Below are positions 15,790 through 25,761 of a stretch of DNA of 64,000 nucleotides, piece after piece. The DNA comes from Roseiarcus sp963813195. Its GTDB lineage: Bacteria; Pseudomonadota; Alphaproteobacteria; Rhizobiales; Beijerinckiaceae. The stretch spans positions 62,001 through 126,000 of the forward strand of contig CAWEYC010000015.1 of the NCBI GenBank assembly GCA_963813195.1, written 5' to 3'. A program made the translations under genes and the position numbers. Each line of letters begins with the position of its first letter. Positions within the stretch are counted from its first letter, which is position 1. Below the pieces are notes generated by a model. That model was not told the DNA's origin and did no database searches. It saw only the letters and a program-made list of their open reading frames with translations.

Positions 15790-17067
15790 ATGAGCGCCAC
15801 ATCCACGCCGAAGTTCCCGCGAACGGCGACGGACGCTGGAATCGCGTACGCCGGCATTCGCGAGACCAGCGAGAGCATTCGCAGGCAGCGCGTCTCGCCA
15901 GTCGAGGTCACGCGAACGTGCCTGGCCCGGATTGAAGCGCTCAATCCGCGCGTGAACGCGTTCATCACCGTCTTGGCGGATGAGGCCATCGAGCAGGCGG
16001 AGATCGCCGAGGCGGAGATCGAGGCGGGCCGGTGGCGGGGACCTCTGCACGGCATTCCCGTCGGTATCAAGGACATGTTCGACACGGCCGGCGTCCGAAC
16101 CACGGCGGCGTTCGAGGGCTTCCGCGATCGCATGCCGGCCAGGGACGCCGCCGCCGTGCGCAAGCTCAAGGACGCCGGCGCGATCGTCATCGGCAAGACG
16201 AACATGCACAGATTGGCGATGGGCACGACATCGGCGATCAGCGCTTTTGGACCGGTGCACAACCCTTGGAATCGCGACTTTATCGCTGGCGGCTCGTCCG
16301 GCGGATCGGCGGCGGCGGTCGCGTCGGGGATGTGTTTCGCGACGCTTGACACCGACGCCATCGGCTCGTGTCGCCTCCCGGCTTCATGCTGCGGCGTGAC
16401 CGGCTTCAAAGGTACGTACGGGCTCATCAGCAACGAGGGCGTCCTGGCGGGCGAACCGGTCGACGCAACGATCCTGTGGCTGGCGCACGCCGCGATCACG
16501 ACGCGCGCCGTCGAAGATGCGGCGCTGGTGTTGAACATCCTCGCCGGGCCGGCCAGCGGGTCTCAACAGGGACGCGATTACCTCGCCGCGACCGAAGGCG
16601 ATGAAGAGTTGCGGATCGGCCTGGTCAGAAGCTCGTCAGCGAGCATGCAGATCACGGCCGCTTTCGACGCGGCGGGCGAAACCCTTGGCAATTTCGGTCC
16701 TTTGCGCGAGGTCGCGACGCGCCTCGATAGCCCGGGCTTCGACGTGCGCAACATCGAAGCGGACCGGCAAGCGGTCGCCGGATCGCTGTTCAGACACGTC
16801 GATGTCCTGGTTTCGCCCACGACAGCCGCGCCGACCCCAACGATCGCGGACGCCGGCACCAATCCGCTGGCGCTATCGGCCGAGAACACGCTGTTCGCCA
16901 ATTACTACGGGTTGCCTGCGATCAGCGTGCCCTGCGGCTTCGACCACAACGGCCTGCCCTTGGGATTGCAGATCGTCGGAAAGCCAGGGGACGACCAGAC
17001 GGTGCTCCGTCTGGCGCGCCGCTTCCAGGCAGCGACCGCGTGGAGCGGCATGCATCCGATCACTTAG
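15790..17067 (+). CDS. amidase-signature family amidase
   Basis: 425 residues. The amidase signature is clear: catalytic Lys in GIPVGIKDMFDTAG, cis-Ser in GGSSGGSAAAVASG and nucleophile Ser in DTDAIGSCRLPAS. The last motif departs from the usual GTDTGGSIR/PAA, with A-I-G-S-C-R, but keeps the serine. C-terminus ends with GLPLGLQIVGKPGDD. Start at ATG 15790 after GGGGAGGAAG. Substrate unknown; similar to aspartyl-tRNA amidotransferase A-like stand-alone amidases. Confidence 0.9.
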   Translation: MSATSTPKFPRTATDAGIAYAGIRETSESIRRQRVSPVEVTRTCLARIEALNPRVNAFITVLADEAIEQAEIAEAEIEAGRWRGPLHGIPVGIKDMFDTAGVRTTAAFEGFRDRMPARDAAAVRKLKDAGAIVIGKTNMHRLAMGTTSAISAFGPVHNPWNRDFIAGGSSGGSAAAVASGMCFATLDTDAIGSCRLPASCCGVTGFKGTYGLISNEGVLAGEPVDATILWLAHAAITTRAVEDAALVLNILAGPASGSQQGRDYLAATEGDEELRIGLVRSSSASMQITAAFDAAGETLGNFGPLREVATRLDSPGFDVRNIEADRQAVAGSLFRHVDVLVSPTTAAPTPTIADAGTNPLALSAENTLFANYYGLPAISVPCGFDHNGLPLGLQIVGKPGDDQTVLRLARRFQAATAWSGMHPIT

Positions 17068-17138
17068 CTGGCGGCGACGGCTTCATCGCCGGCCCCGAGG
17101 ACGCTGTCTCGCACCTGGGCCATGCCCGAGGAGGCTCC

Positions 17139-18005
17139 ATGCCTGAGATGACCTTGGCGTGCGAAGCGCGAGTTCTGCTGACCGGCCTCGCATTCGGCGA
17201 GTCGCCGCGCTGGCATGAGAACCGCCTGTGGCTCTGCAATTGGGGCGCGCAGGAGATCGTCGCCGTCGATCTCGGCGCCAGGAGCGAGGTGGTCGCCCGC
17301 GTGCCGACGACCATTCCCTTCTCCATTGACTGGCTGCCGGACGGACGCTTGCTGATCGTCTCGGGACGCGAAGGGCTTCTGTTGCAGCGCGCGCCGGACG
17401 GCTTGCTGACGCAATACGCTGACCTGAGCGGAATCTCGCCCGTCTGGAACGAACTCGTCGTCGGTGGCCACGGCGCCGCCTATGTCAACGCCAGCGGCTT
17501 CGACCTCATGGCGGGCGAAAGCTTCGCGCCCGGGCTCATCGCGCGCGTCGCGCCGGATGGCTCGGTGCGCCAGGTCGCCGACGGCGTCGCCTTTCCCAAC
17601 GGAATGGCAGTGACTGCCGACAATTCGACGCTGATCGTCGCCGAGTCCTATGGCCGGAAACTCACCGCCTTCGACATCGCGGCCGACGGCGGGCTGTCGA
17701 ACCGGCGCGTTTGGGCGGACCTCGGCGATGGCGTGCCCGACGGCATCTGCCTCGATGCGGAAGGCGCGGTCTGGTATGCCGACGTGCCCAACAAACGTTG
17801 CGTGCGCGTTCGCGAAGGCGGCGAGATCCTGCAGACGGTCGCCGTCGATCGCGGCTGCTTCGCCTGCATGCTCGGAGGGCCGGAGAGGAGAACCCTGTTC
17901 GTGCTGGCGGCCGAGTGGCGCGGCCCCGGAAATATGACGGGCGCGGCCAGAACGGGCCACGCGCTGGCCGTCGATGCGCCGGCGCCGGGGGTCGGCTGGC
18001 CGTAG
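17139..18005 (+). CDS. SMP-30/gluconolactonase-like hydrolase
   Basis: 288 residues, six-bladed propeller of the SMP-30 family. Metal-ligand positions: Glu in FGESPRW near the N-terminus, Asn in WNELVVGG, Asn in FPNGMAV and Asp in VPDGICLD. Acts on sugar lactones or related esters in characterised members. GAGGAGG precedes the ATG at 17139. Lies between an amidase and a sugar ABC transporter, consistent with sugar or sugar-acid catabolism. Confidence 0.88.
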   Translation: MPEMTLACEARVLLTGLAFGESPRWHENRLWLCNWGAQEIVAVDLGARSEVVARVPTTIPFSIDWLPDGRLLIVSGREGLLLQRAPDGLLTQYADLSGISPVWNELVVGGHGAAYVNASGFDLMAGESFAPGLIARVAPDGSVRQVADGVAFPNGMAVTADNSTLIVAESYGRKLTAFDIAADGGLSNRRVWADLGDGVPDGICLDAEGAVWYADVPNKRCVRVREGGEILQTVAVDRGCFACMLGGPERRTLFVLAAEWRGPGNMTGAARTGHALAVDAPAPGVGWP

Positions 18006-18225
18006 GAGCAACTTGCGCGCCGGGTCCGAGATGGGTTCGGTGCCGATCAACATTTAAGCTGATGGGAGCGTCCGTCCCAAAGCGCGCACGATGGCGGCGC
18101 GCGGCGCGCGTTCACTCAATGGCGAAAAAATCATATTTTACTATCTTTGCCGCCGTGGTATTGAAGGCCACGATGAGCCGGGCAACGGCTGTCGAGAAAT
18201 CGAGGAAGCGCGGAGAGCACACACC

Positions 18226-19212
18226 ATGCAGATGAACAACGGGACGTCCTCCTTTTGGAACGGAGCACTTCGTCAACTCGCCCTGCTGGGTACGGTCACG
18301 CTATGTCTGGGCTCTCATGCGCAGGCGGCTGACAAAAAGGCGCTCTACTTTGTCGTAAACGGCGCCTCCGACTTCTGGAAGGCCGCAGAGGCCGGCGTCA
18401 AGAAGGCGCAGACCGAACTGCCCAATTACACCTTGCAGCTCAAATATCCCGAGCAATCCTCAGCCGCGATCCAGAACCGGCTCATGGACGATCTCATCGC
18501 CTCCGGTGCGGCCGGGATCATGGTCAGCTCGGTCGATCCCAAGACGCAGATCGACGAATTGAACCGAATCGCCGGCCAGACCGTGCTTTTCACCACCGAC
18601 AGCGACGCTCCGAACAGCAAGCGCATCGCCTACATCGGCTCCTCCAACGTCGACGCGGGCAAGCAGGCTGGCGAACTCATGAAGAAGGCTCTGCCCGACG
18701 GCGGCAAGTGCATGGGATACGTGGGCTTGCCGGGAGCGGACAACGCGCGCGAGCGCATCGAAGGCATCAAGACCGCGATCGCCGGGACCAAGATTACTCT
18801 GGTCGATGTCCGCGCCGACGATATCGATCAGCCGCGCGCCAAACGCAATGTCGAGGACACGCTTACCGCGGACCCGTCCATCAACTGTATGGTCGGCATA
18901 TATTCCTACAATACGCCGCAGATCTACCAGGCCCTGAAGGAGGCCGGCAAGCTCGGTCAGATCAAAGTGATCGGTTTTGACGAGGACCAAGTGACCCTTG
19001 GCGGCGTCAAGGAAGGCTCGATCATCGGCACGGTCGTCCAGCAGCCCTATGAATGGGGCTACCAAGGAATGAAAGATATGGCCAAGTACATCGAAGGCGA
19101 CAAATCCTTCGTCCCGGCCGATGGCCTCATGATCATTCCGACCAAGATCATCGACAAGAGCAACGTTGATGAATTCTGGGCCGAGCTGAAAGCGCGCCAA
19201 GGCAAGAAGTGA
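18226..19212 (+). CDS. sugar ABC transporter, periplasmic binding protein
   Basis: 328 residues. Signal peptide about 1-34 (ALLGTVTLCLGSHAQAA, cleavage after AQA). Mature part is a type I periplasmic binding protein (Peripla_BP_4, RbsB-like): ALYFVVNGASDFWKAAEAG, VSSVDPKTQIDELN, TTDSDAPNSKRIAYIG and VIGFDEDQVTLGGVKEG. First gene of a binding protein - ATPase - permease operon; a stem-loop follows at 19251. Ligand unknown, likely a pentose or related sugar. Confidence 0.92.
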   Translation: MQMNNGTSSFWNGALRQLALLGTVTLCLGSHAQAADKKALYFVVNGASDFWKAAEAGVKKAQTELPNYTLQLKYPEQSSAAIQNRLMDDLIASGAAGIMVSSVDPKTQIDELNRIAGQTVLFTTDSDAPNSKRIAYIGSSNVDAGKQAGELMKKALPDGGKCMGYVGLPGADNARERIEGIKTAIAGTKITLVDVRADDIDQPRAKRNVEDTLTADPSINCMVGIYSYNTPQIYQALKEAGKLGQIKVIGFDEDQVTLGGVKEGSIIGTVVQQPYEWGYQGMKDMAKYIEGDKSFVPADGLMIIPTKIIDKSNVDEFWAELKARQGKK

Positions 19213-19250
19213 GCTCACCGCTTACCTTCGCCGAGGCGGCTTGAGATGAC

Positions 19251-19283
19251 CGGACGCAGGGGCGTTCAGCTCACCTGCGTCCG
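19251..19283. promoter_or_regulatory. stem-loop between binding-protein and ATPase genes
   Basis: CGGACGCAGG, a 13-base loop, then CCTGCGTCCG: perfect 10-bp stem, followed by TTGTCTT. In ABC operons such hairpins often protect the upstream message and partly stop transcription, giving excess binding protein. No strong U-tract, so an attenuator or stabiliser more than a full terminator. Confidence 0.6.
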
Positions 19284-19361
19284 TTGTCTTCCCAGCGTTT
19301 GGGGCCGCATCCTTCTCCCACATTGCGGAGCGCGGCTCTTTCTCTTCAGAATGTAATCGCT

Positions 19362-20867
19362 ATGACTGAGCCGTTCCTGAGGCTGCAATCGATAAGCAAG
19401 GTCTACCCGGGCGTCCGCGCATTGAAAGGCGTCAGCTTTGACATCGGCGCAGGCGAGGTGGTTGGGCTTATCGGAGAAAACGGAGCCGGCAAGTCGACAT
19501 TGATGAAGGTCCTCGGCGGCGTGGTAGGGCCTACCGCCGGCACGATCGTCATCGACGGCAAAGCCTTCGATGCGCTGACGGTGCCGCAATCTCTAGGCGC
19601 CGGCATCGCGTTCGTTCATCAGGAATTGAACCTCTTCGACAACCTGGATGTCGCCGCGAACGTGTTCATCGGTCGCGAGCCCTGCGGCTTCGGTCCCCTG
19701 AGGCTCATCGATCGAAAGGCGCTGCATGCCCGTGTGAGGCCGCTGCTCAGCCGGCTCGGCTGCGATTTCGCCCCCGACACGCCCGTCGCCAACCTGTCGA
19801 TCGCCCAGTGCCAGATGCTTGAAATCACCAAGGCGTTGTCGCTCGACGCGCGCGTCATCATTATGGACGAGCCCACCTCCTCGCTCACGCTCTCGGAGAC
19901 GGATCGGCTTTTGGGCATCATAGCGGATCTCAAGTCGAGCGGCGTGGCGGTCATTTTCATCTCGCACCGGCTGAATGAGATCGAACGTTGCGCCGACCGG
20001 GTCGTCGTCCTACGCGACGGCGAAGTCGTCGGCGCGCTCGATCGCGCGTCGATCAACCACGACACCATGATCCGGCTGATGATCGGGCGCGATCTGCAAA
20101 CCGTTTACGTGCCGCCGCGGGCGGCGCCCGGAGCTTCGGCGCTCGAACTCGTTGGAATCGAAACGACGGCCTATCCCGGCCGACCGGTCACGCTCGATTT
20201 GCGAAGCGGTGAGATTCTCGGTTTGGGCGGCCTCGTTGGGGCCGGCCGCACGGAAGTCGCGCGCGCGGTCTTTGGCATCGATCGCCTCATCGGCGGATCA
20301 ATCCGGATGGATGGCGCCGCCATATCCATCAAGTCGCCCCGGGACGCCATCGACCGCGGCATCTATCTCATTCCGGAAGACCGGAAGAAGTCGGGTCTGA
20401 TCCTCGACGATTCGATTGTGAACAACATCTCTTTGCCGAATCTGAGGGCCTATGCTCAAGGCCCGCTGGTGGACAGAACCGCGGAGCTTCGCAACGCCGA
20501 TGAGCAGAGCCGCTCATTGCGAATCAAGGCGCCGACACTGGAAACCTTCGTCAGCGCGATGTCCGGCGGCAACCAGCAGAAGGTGGTGCTGGGAAAGTGG
20601 CTGAGCATGAATCCGCGAGTGATCGTGTTCGACGAGCCGACCCGCGGCATCGACGTCGGCTCGAAGGCGGAAATCTATGCGCTCATGCGCGCGCTTGCCG
20701 ATCGCGGCGTCGCCATTCTGATGATTTCGTCGGACATGGAGGAGGTGATTGGGGTGAGCGACAAGGTCGCCGTCATGCACGAAGGCGCGATTGCGGGCGT
20801 GCTGGGACGCGAGCAGATGACGGAAAGCAACATCCTGCTGCTGGCCGTTGGCAACAGGCTTACATGA
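19362..20867 (+). CDS. sugar ABC transporter, ATP-binding protein (RbsA/MglA-like)
   Basis: 501 residues, two fused ATPase domains. Domain 1: Walker A GENGAGKST, Q-loop VHQELNLFDNL, degenerate signature LSIAQCQMLE, Walker B IIMDEPTSSL. Domain 2: Walker A replaced by GLVGAGRTE, signature MSGGNQQKVV, Walker B IVFDEPTRGID. This asymmetry is normal for RbsA-type proteins. ATG 19362 is chosen because MTEPFLRLQSISKVYPG matches family starts. Second gene of the transporter operon. Confidence 0.93.
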   Translation: MTEPFLRLQSISKVYPGVRALKGVSFDIGAGEVVGLIGENGAGKSTLMKVLGGVVGPTAGTIVIDGKAFDALTVPQSLGAGIAFVHQELNLFDNLDVAANVFIGREPCGFGPLRLIDRKALHARVRPLLSRLGCDFAPDTPVANLSIAQCQMLEITKALSLDARVIIMDEPTSSLTLSETDRLLGIIADLKSSGVAVIFISHRLNEIERCADRVVVLRDGEVVGALDRASINHDTMIRLMIGRDLQTVYVPPRAAPGASALELVGIETTAYPGRPVTLDLRSGEILGLGGLVGAGRTEVARAVFGIDRLIGGSIRMDGAAISIKSPRDAIDRGIYLIPEDRKKSGLILDDSIVNNISLPNLRAYAQGPLVDRTAELRNADEQSRSLRIKAPTLETFVSAMSGGNQQKVVLGKWLSMNPRVIVFDEPTRGIDVGSKAEIYALMRALADRGVAILMISSDMEEVIGVSDKVAVMHEGAIAGVLGREQMTESNILLLAVGNRLT

Positions 20868-20874
20868 GGGCGTT

Positions 20875-21891
20875 ATGAAGAAGGATTTGGGCCTGCTGCT
20901 TCTGATTCTCCTGGTCGGAACGGTCGTCGCCGTCATCAATCCGCGCTTCATATCTCCCATTAACCTGTCCAACACGGCTAACTTGATCGGCCTCTACGGC
21001 CTGTTTTCGATCGGCGAAGGTTTCGTGATCATCACGGGGGGCATCGATCTGTCGATCGGATCCGTATTCGCGTTGCTCGGCGTGATCTTCATCCAGCTCG
21101 TGAACGGCTACGGATTAAACTGGCTCGTGGCGACGGCGATCATCCTGGCGGCCGGCGTGCTGATCGGGCTGATCCACGGATTCCTTATCACTCGCGCGCG
21201 TTTGCAACCCTTTGTCGTCACCCTCTGCGGCCTCCTGATTTATCGCGGCGTAGCGCGTTACTACACGGACGACGGCACGGCGGGCTTCGACTTCGGCACA
21301 AGTTATCCCACTCTCGAATGGATCACCACCGGCCGGACATTCGGCGTCCCAAACAGTTTCACCACCTTCGTGGTCCTGGCGCTCATCATGGCGGTCGTGC
21401 TGCATCGCTCTGTGTTCGGTCGCTACCTGTTCGCAGTCGGCAAGAACGAGGAAGCGGCGCGATATTCGGGCATCAACACCCAGGCCATCATCTTCTCGGC
21501 GTACGTGATCTGCTCGGGACTTGCCGCAATCTCCTCGATCTACTTCGCCATGTACACGCGCTCGATATCACCCGCGTCGCACGGAACATTCTATGAGCTT
21601 TACGGGATTGCGGCAGCCGTGCTCGGCGGGTGTTCCCTGCGCGGCGGTGAAGGATCAGTTCTTGGCATCGTACTAGGCGCTGTGCTTCTGCAAATTCTAC
21701 AGAATCTCGTCAACCTGCTCGGCATTCCCTCCTCGCTCAACTTCGCCGTCATGGGCACAGTGATCCTCATTGGCGTTCTCGCCGACGGGCAACTGCAACG
21801 TCTTCGCCGTCCGCGCGCAGCCGGAGTTGTCGATGGGAAAGTAGCGACGGCCATGACGAGCTTACCGCCGCAGCTCGGGCACGACGCCTGA
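20875..21891 (+). CDS. sugar ABC transporter, permease (RbsC-like)
   Basis: 338 residues, highly hydrophobic, about eight to ten transmembrane segments. Contains the BPD_transp_2 signature EGFVIITGGIDLSIGS and the later KNEEAARYSGIN loop plus YELYGIAAAVLGG. Begins 7 bp after the ATPase gene. A start 27 bp earlier overlaps the ATPase stop, but MKKDLGLLLLILL fits better. The last about 25 residues are a polar cytoplasmic tail. Confidence 0.92.
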   Translation: MKKDLGLLLLILLVGTVVAVINPRFISPINLSNTANLIGLYGLFSIGEGFVIITGGIDLSIGSVFALLGVIFIQLVNGYGLNWLVATAIILAAGVLIGLIHGFLITRARLQPFVVTLCGLLIYRGVARYYTDDGTAGFDFGTSYPTLEWITTGRTFGVPNSFTTFVVLALIMAVVLHRSVFGRYLFAVGKNEEAARYSGINTQAIIFSAYVICSGLAAISSIYFAMYTRSISPASHGTFYELYGIAAAVLGGCSLRGGEGSVLGIVLGAVLLQILQNLVNLLGIPSSLNFAVMGTVILIGVLADGQLQRLRRPRAAGVVDGKVATAMTSLPPQLGHDA

Positions 21892-22021
21892 GTAAGGCTT
21901 CGGCCCACCCGGGCGGAGGTCTTGCAGCCGCGGCGACGATGGACCGTTAGCGGGCGCGAACAACTTCAGCCTACCGCGCACCCGCCGAAGCCTTTGATTA
22001 AGTTGGGTCTCCAATAGGCCC

Positions 22022-22870
22022 ATGGGTTTCTTTTCACGGGGGGCGCTGGTAAAGCGGCTGAGCATGTCAAAGCACATAGAGCCCATCAAACCAGCCCCTC
22101 GCGTCGCGATCGCCTCGGTCGTCAACGGCTCCGTTCGGCGGCGCCGGTCGGCGCACGACGTCGCCCTCCAGAGTATCGGGCTGGCGATCGTCAAGGGCGA
22201 TTACCCCATCGGTTCCCTACTCCCTTCAAAGGAGGACTTGATGGCGCAGCTCGACGTGTCGCGCACGACGCTTCGGGAAGCGCTACAGACTTTGGCCGCC
22301 AAGGGGATGGTTGCGGCGCGGGCTAAAGTTGGCACCCGCGTACTCGACGAGCGCCACTGGAACATGTTCGACGCCGATATACTCGCTTGGCGGCTCGAAG
22401 TGGGAATGCCGGCGGCCTTTCTTGCCATGCTGTTTGAGATCCGGCAAAGCCTCGAGCCGGTCGCGGCGGCGCTGGCGGCTGGACGGCGCAAGAAAGACGA
22501 TATCGCGCGCCTGCGGGAGCTTGCCGAGGCGCTCATCTTCACTGCTGACAATCGATCGGCCTTCGTCGAGGCGGACGTTGCTTTTCACAAAAGCATTCTA
22601 GGGGCGTCGGGAAACCCATTCATGCAATCGCTCTGCGCAGTGATCGGCACGGCGCTAACCGCCTCCTTCACGCTCAGTGCGCCGACCGCGCGTCCGGAGT
22701 TGAGCACGATCGTCCGGCAGCAGCACTTGGCCATCGTCGACGCGATAGAGGCGGGTAATTCGCAGCGAGCCAGCGATGCGATGATGACCGTGATCAGGCA
22801 AGGCTGGATCAACTATTCAGGCATGAGCTCCACCCACGTCGCGACCCTGGACATCGTCGCCTTTTGTTAG
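22022..22870 (+). CDS. GntR-family (FadR/FCD) transcriptional regulator
   Basis: 282 residues if started at 22022; ATG 22064 (MSKHIEPIKP) is an alternative. Winged HTH: LLPSKEDLMAQLDVSRTTLREAL (split, about 65-90) then GMVAARAKVGTRV. C-terminal FCD domain with Asp/His metal positions (EADVAFHKSI, and QQHLAIVDAI). FCD regulators sense organic acids. Follows the sugar transporter on the same strand after a 130-bp gap, so it may control that operon. Confidence 0.88.
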   Translation: MGFFSRGALVKRLSMSKHIEPIKPAPRVAIASVVNGSVRRRRSAHDVALQSIGLAIVKGDYPIGSLLPSKEDLMAQLDVSRTTLREALQTLAAKGMVAARAKVGTRVLDERHWNMFDADILAWRLEVGMPAAFLAMLFEIRQSLEPVAAALAAGRRKKDDIARLRELAEALIFTADNRSAFVEADVAFHKSILGASGNPFMQSLCAVIGTALTASFTLSAPTARPELSTIVRQQHLAIVDAIEAGNSQRASDAMMTVIRQGWINYSGMSSTHVATLDIVAFC

Positions 22871-22941
22871 AAGCGCCGTATGTCCGCGGGCGAAGGCGGG
22901 TCGGGGCGGCCCCGCCGCGGTGCGACGAGATGGCGTCAGGA

Positions 22942-22960
22942 AAATTCACTCAGTGAATTT
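22942..22960. promoter_or_regulatory. 19-bp perfect palindrome upstream of the E1-like gene
   Basis: AAATTCACTCAGTGAATTT, a perfect inverted repeat of 9-bp arms around one C, 38 bp before the ATG at 22999. Symmetry and place suggest an operator, perhaps for the IclR regulator encoded downstream at 25762 or the upstream GntR. Confidence 0.6.
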
Positions 22961-22998
22961 CTTATCCAAAATATCCGCATCGGCTCGCGCCGGAGATT

Positions 22999-25731
22999 AT
23001 GCCTTCTCCAGGAAATGCCCCGCTTGGACTGGCGATGCGAAACGAGCGAACGACGATAAATCTTCCGATCTCCGGCGACAGTTCTTATTTTATGAATCTC
23101 TACGCCCGCTATCGGAAGGACCCGCAATCCGTGCCATCCGACTGGATGGTGCACTTCGAGACGCTCGACGGCGGCCCCCAGCGCGACGGCGACCCATCGG
23201 TATTGGGTCAGGCGCTTGTCGAGGCCTACCGCGCGCACGGGCATAAGGAAGCCCGGCTGGATCCGCTCGAACTGACATCGGCTAGGACCGCGCCGGAATT
23301 GGCCGACGCCAAGGGGCGAGGCGCCTCCGGGCGCCTCGAACTGACGATCGCTGGCCGGCCGGTTGAAGTTTCCGGCAAGCGGGCGGACGAAATTCTTCGC
23401 GACATTTATTGCGGTCACGCCGCGATCGAGGCGGCTCATATCGAGGATGCCGGCGATCGCGCCTGGATCTACGAAGCCTTCGAGAAGGAAGTCCTCGCGG
23501 AGGCGGACGAAAGCGTGCTTTCTCTGGCTTTGGAAGCCGTCTTGCTGGCTGACGAGTTCGAGCGCTTCATCAAGACGAAGTGGCCAACCAAGAAGCGTTT
23601 CGGCATCGAGGGGTCGGAGTCTTCGACGGTCATTCTCCGCGAGTTGTTCCGTCAGGCCGCGCGAGCGGGTCAGGCGGAGGTCGTGATCGGCGGCATGCAC
23701 CGTGGACGTCTCGCGACGCTCGCGACGGTGCTGGGAAAGTCCCTGCCGATCCTGATCTCCGAGATCAAGGGGGTGGACACTAGCGACGGCGATGCGTTTT
23801 TCACCGGCGACGTTCCTTATCACAACGGGCTGACGACGAAGGTCGAGACGGATTCGGGCGCCTTGGACGTGCGCCTGCTGCCGCACCCCTCTCATCTCAC
23901 CGTAGTGGCGGCGGTCGCAGCGGGGGCGGCCAGGGCGCGCCAGGAGCTGCGGGCGCGCCAGGGCGCCCCTGGAGAGGTCTTGCCGGTGCTCATGCACACC
24001 GACGCGGCGTTCTCTGGTCAAGGTCTGGTGAGCGAGTTGCTGCAACTCGGGGGACTTGACGGGTACTCCCCCGGCGGGACGATACATCTTGTCGTCAACA
24101 ATCAGATAGGGTTCACGACATTGCCCGGAGAGGGACGATCAACCCCTTATCCGACGGACATCGGCAAAGCCTACGGCATTCCGATACTTCATGTGAACGG
24201 CGATGACCCGGTGGCCGCGGCCGCCGTCGCGCGCGTCGCTCATGCCTGGCAGCGACGCACCGGAAGAGACGTCATCATCGATCTCGTCTGTTATCGCCGC
24301 AATGGCCACAATGAGCTCGACGAGCCGCGTTTCACCCAGCCTGTTTTATCCGCCGCCATCGAAAAACATCCGACATTGCGCGTCTTGTTCACCGACACCG
24401 TGCAGCAGCGATCGCGCCGGGCTCTCGACCAGGCGGAAGGGCGACGAGAGGAGTTCGCGAGAAGATTGGCGGCCGCATACGAGACATACGCCAATCCGCG
24501 CATGAATGAGATTGCGACGGAGACGAACGTCTTTCCCGAAGCGAATCCGAAGCGCAGCTCGGGCGCCGAACCTTCAACCGGGATGGATCCCGAGACGCTT
24601 CTCGCGCTGGGAAAAAGCCTGACGGACATTCCCAATGATTTTACGCCGGACCCGAAAGTCCGAGCGTTTGCGAAGGCGCGCTGGGACAGTTTGGCGACCG
24701 GGTCCGGCATCAACATGGCGACTGCGGAAGCTCTCGCTTTCGCCAGCCTGCTCCACGAGGGGACCTCTGTCCGGCTAAGTGGCCAGGACTGCGTGCGCGG
24801 CACATTTACGCAGCGGCATTTGGCCTTCCACGACGCCAAGGACGGCCGCACCATCGTTCCGCTCGCCAATATCGCCCAGGGTTCGGTTCGGTTCGACGCG
24901 ATCAACTCGCCGCTGACCGAGTATGGCGTGCTCGCTTTCGAATACGGCATGAGCCTCGCGGATCCGGACCGGCTATTCCTATGGGAAGCGCAATTCGGCG
25001 ACTTTTTGAACGGGGCACAAATCGTCGCTGATCAGTACATCGCCACAGCGGAATCCAAATGGCGAATGCAATCCTCCCTCGTCGTCGCCCTGCCGCATGG
25101 ACTGGAAGGTCAGGGGCCGGACCACTCGTCAGCCCGTATCGAACGAATCCTGCAGAGCTGCGCCGGCGGAAACATGACGGTCGCGGTCCCCTCGACCCCG
25201 GCAAATCTGTTTCACTTGCTGCGCCGTCAGCAGCGGGGGCCGCGCCGGACGCCGCTGTTCCTTATCGCTCCCAAGTCCCTGCTTCGGGAGAAGGACTGCC
25301 ACGCCACACTCGCGGAAATGAGCCTGGGAACGCGGTTCCGGCCGGTCATCGTGACAGAAGCGCCGGCCCGCTGGAAGCGGATCGTGTTCTGCTCCGGCAA
25401 GGTCTTCTATCCGCTCAACGAACAGCGTCTGCGTGAGAGGTTGGACGACGTTGCGTTGGTTCGGGTCGAGCGACTTTATCCATTCCCAGCCGACGAAATT
25501 CGGATCCTGCTGGCTGAACATCCCGATGCCGAGCTGATCTGGTGTCAGGAAGAGCCGCGAAACCAGGGGGCCTTCTCATACATTTTCGAACAGTTTCTCG
25601 AACTGACCGGGCGGCCGACGATCCGCTTCGTCGGCAGGCCGCGCATGGCGGCGGCGGCCGGAGGCTCGATCGACCGCCATGAACGGGAGCAGGCGGAAAT
25701 TGTCGAAAGGGCCGTCAAAGGCGCGACCTAG
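22999..25731 (+). CDS. divergent 2-oxoglutarate dehydrogenase E1-type protein
   Basis: 910 residues. N-terminal OGDH segment SSYFMNLYARYRKDPQSVP; TPP-dependent domain with GGMHRGRLATLATVLGK (about 230), HTDAAFSGQGLVSELLQ, NNQIGFTT and RRNGHNELDEPRFTQP; transketolase domain with SGQDCVRGTFTQRHLAFH and EYGVLAFEYGMSLADP; C-terminal EEPRNQGAFSYI. Several usual residues differ: PSHLTVVAAV where OGDHs have PSHLE-x-V-x-P, and HTDAA for HGDAA. No E2/E3 gene follows; the next gene is IclR. So it may be a paralogue acting on another 2-oxo acid. An alternative start is ATG 23035. Confidence 0.82.
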   Translation: MPSPGNAPLGLAMRNERTTINLPISGDSSYFMNLYARYRKDPQSVPSDWMVHFETLDGGPQRDGDPSVLGQALVEAYRAHGHKEARLDPLELTSARTAPELADAKGRGASGRLELTIAGRPVEVSGKRADEILRDIYCGHAAIEAAHIEDAGDRAWIYEAFEKEVLAEADESVLSLALEAVLLADEFERFIKTKWPTKKRFGIEGSESSTVILRELFRQAARAGQAEVVIGGMHRGRLATLATVLGKSLPILISEIKGVDTSDGDAFFTGDVPYHNGLTTKVETDSGALDVRLLPHPSHLTVVAAVAAGAARARQELRARQGAPGEVLPVLMHTDAAFSGQGLVSELLQLGGLDGYSPGGTIHLVVNNQIGFTTLPGEGRSTPYPTDIGKAYGIPILHVNGDDPVAAAAVARVAHAWQRRTGRDVIIDLVCYRRNGHNELDEPRFTQPVLSAAIEKHPTLRVLFTDTVQQRSRRALDQAEGRREEFARRLAAAYETYANPRMNEIATETNVFPEANPKRSSGAEPSTGMDPETLLALGKSLTDIPNDFTPDPKVRAFAKARWDSLATGSGINMATAEALAFASLLHEGTSVRLSGQDCVRGTFTQRHLAFHDAKDGRTIVPLANIAQGSVRFDAINSPLTEYGVLAFEYGMSLADPDRLFLWEAQFGDFLNGAQIVADQYIATAESKWRMQSSLVVALPHGLEGQGPDHSSARIERILQSCAGGNMTVAVPSTPANLFHLLRRQQRGPRRTPLFLIAPKSLLREKDCHATLAEMSLGTRFRPVIVTEAPARWKRIVFCSGKVFYPLNEQRLRERLDDVALVRVERLYPFPADEIRILLAEHPDAELIWCQEEPRNQGAFSYIFEQFLELTGRPTIRFVGRPRMAAAAGGSIDRHEREQAEIVERAVKGAT

Positions 25732-25761
25732 ACGGGTTCCTGACAGCGCGGAGAGAGGACG

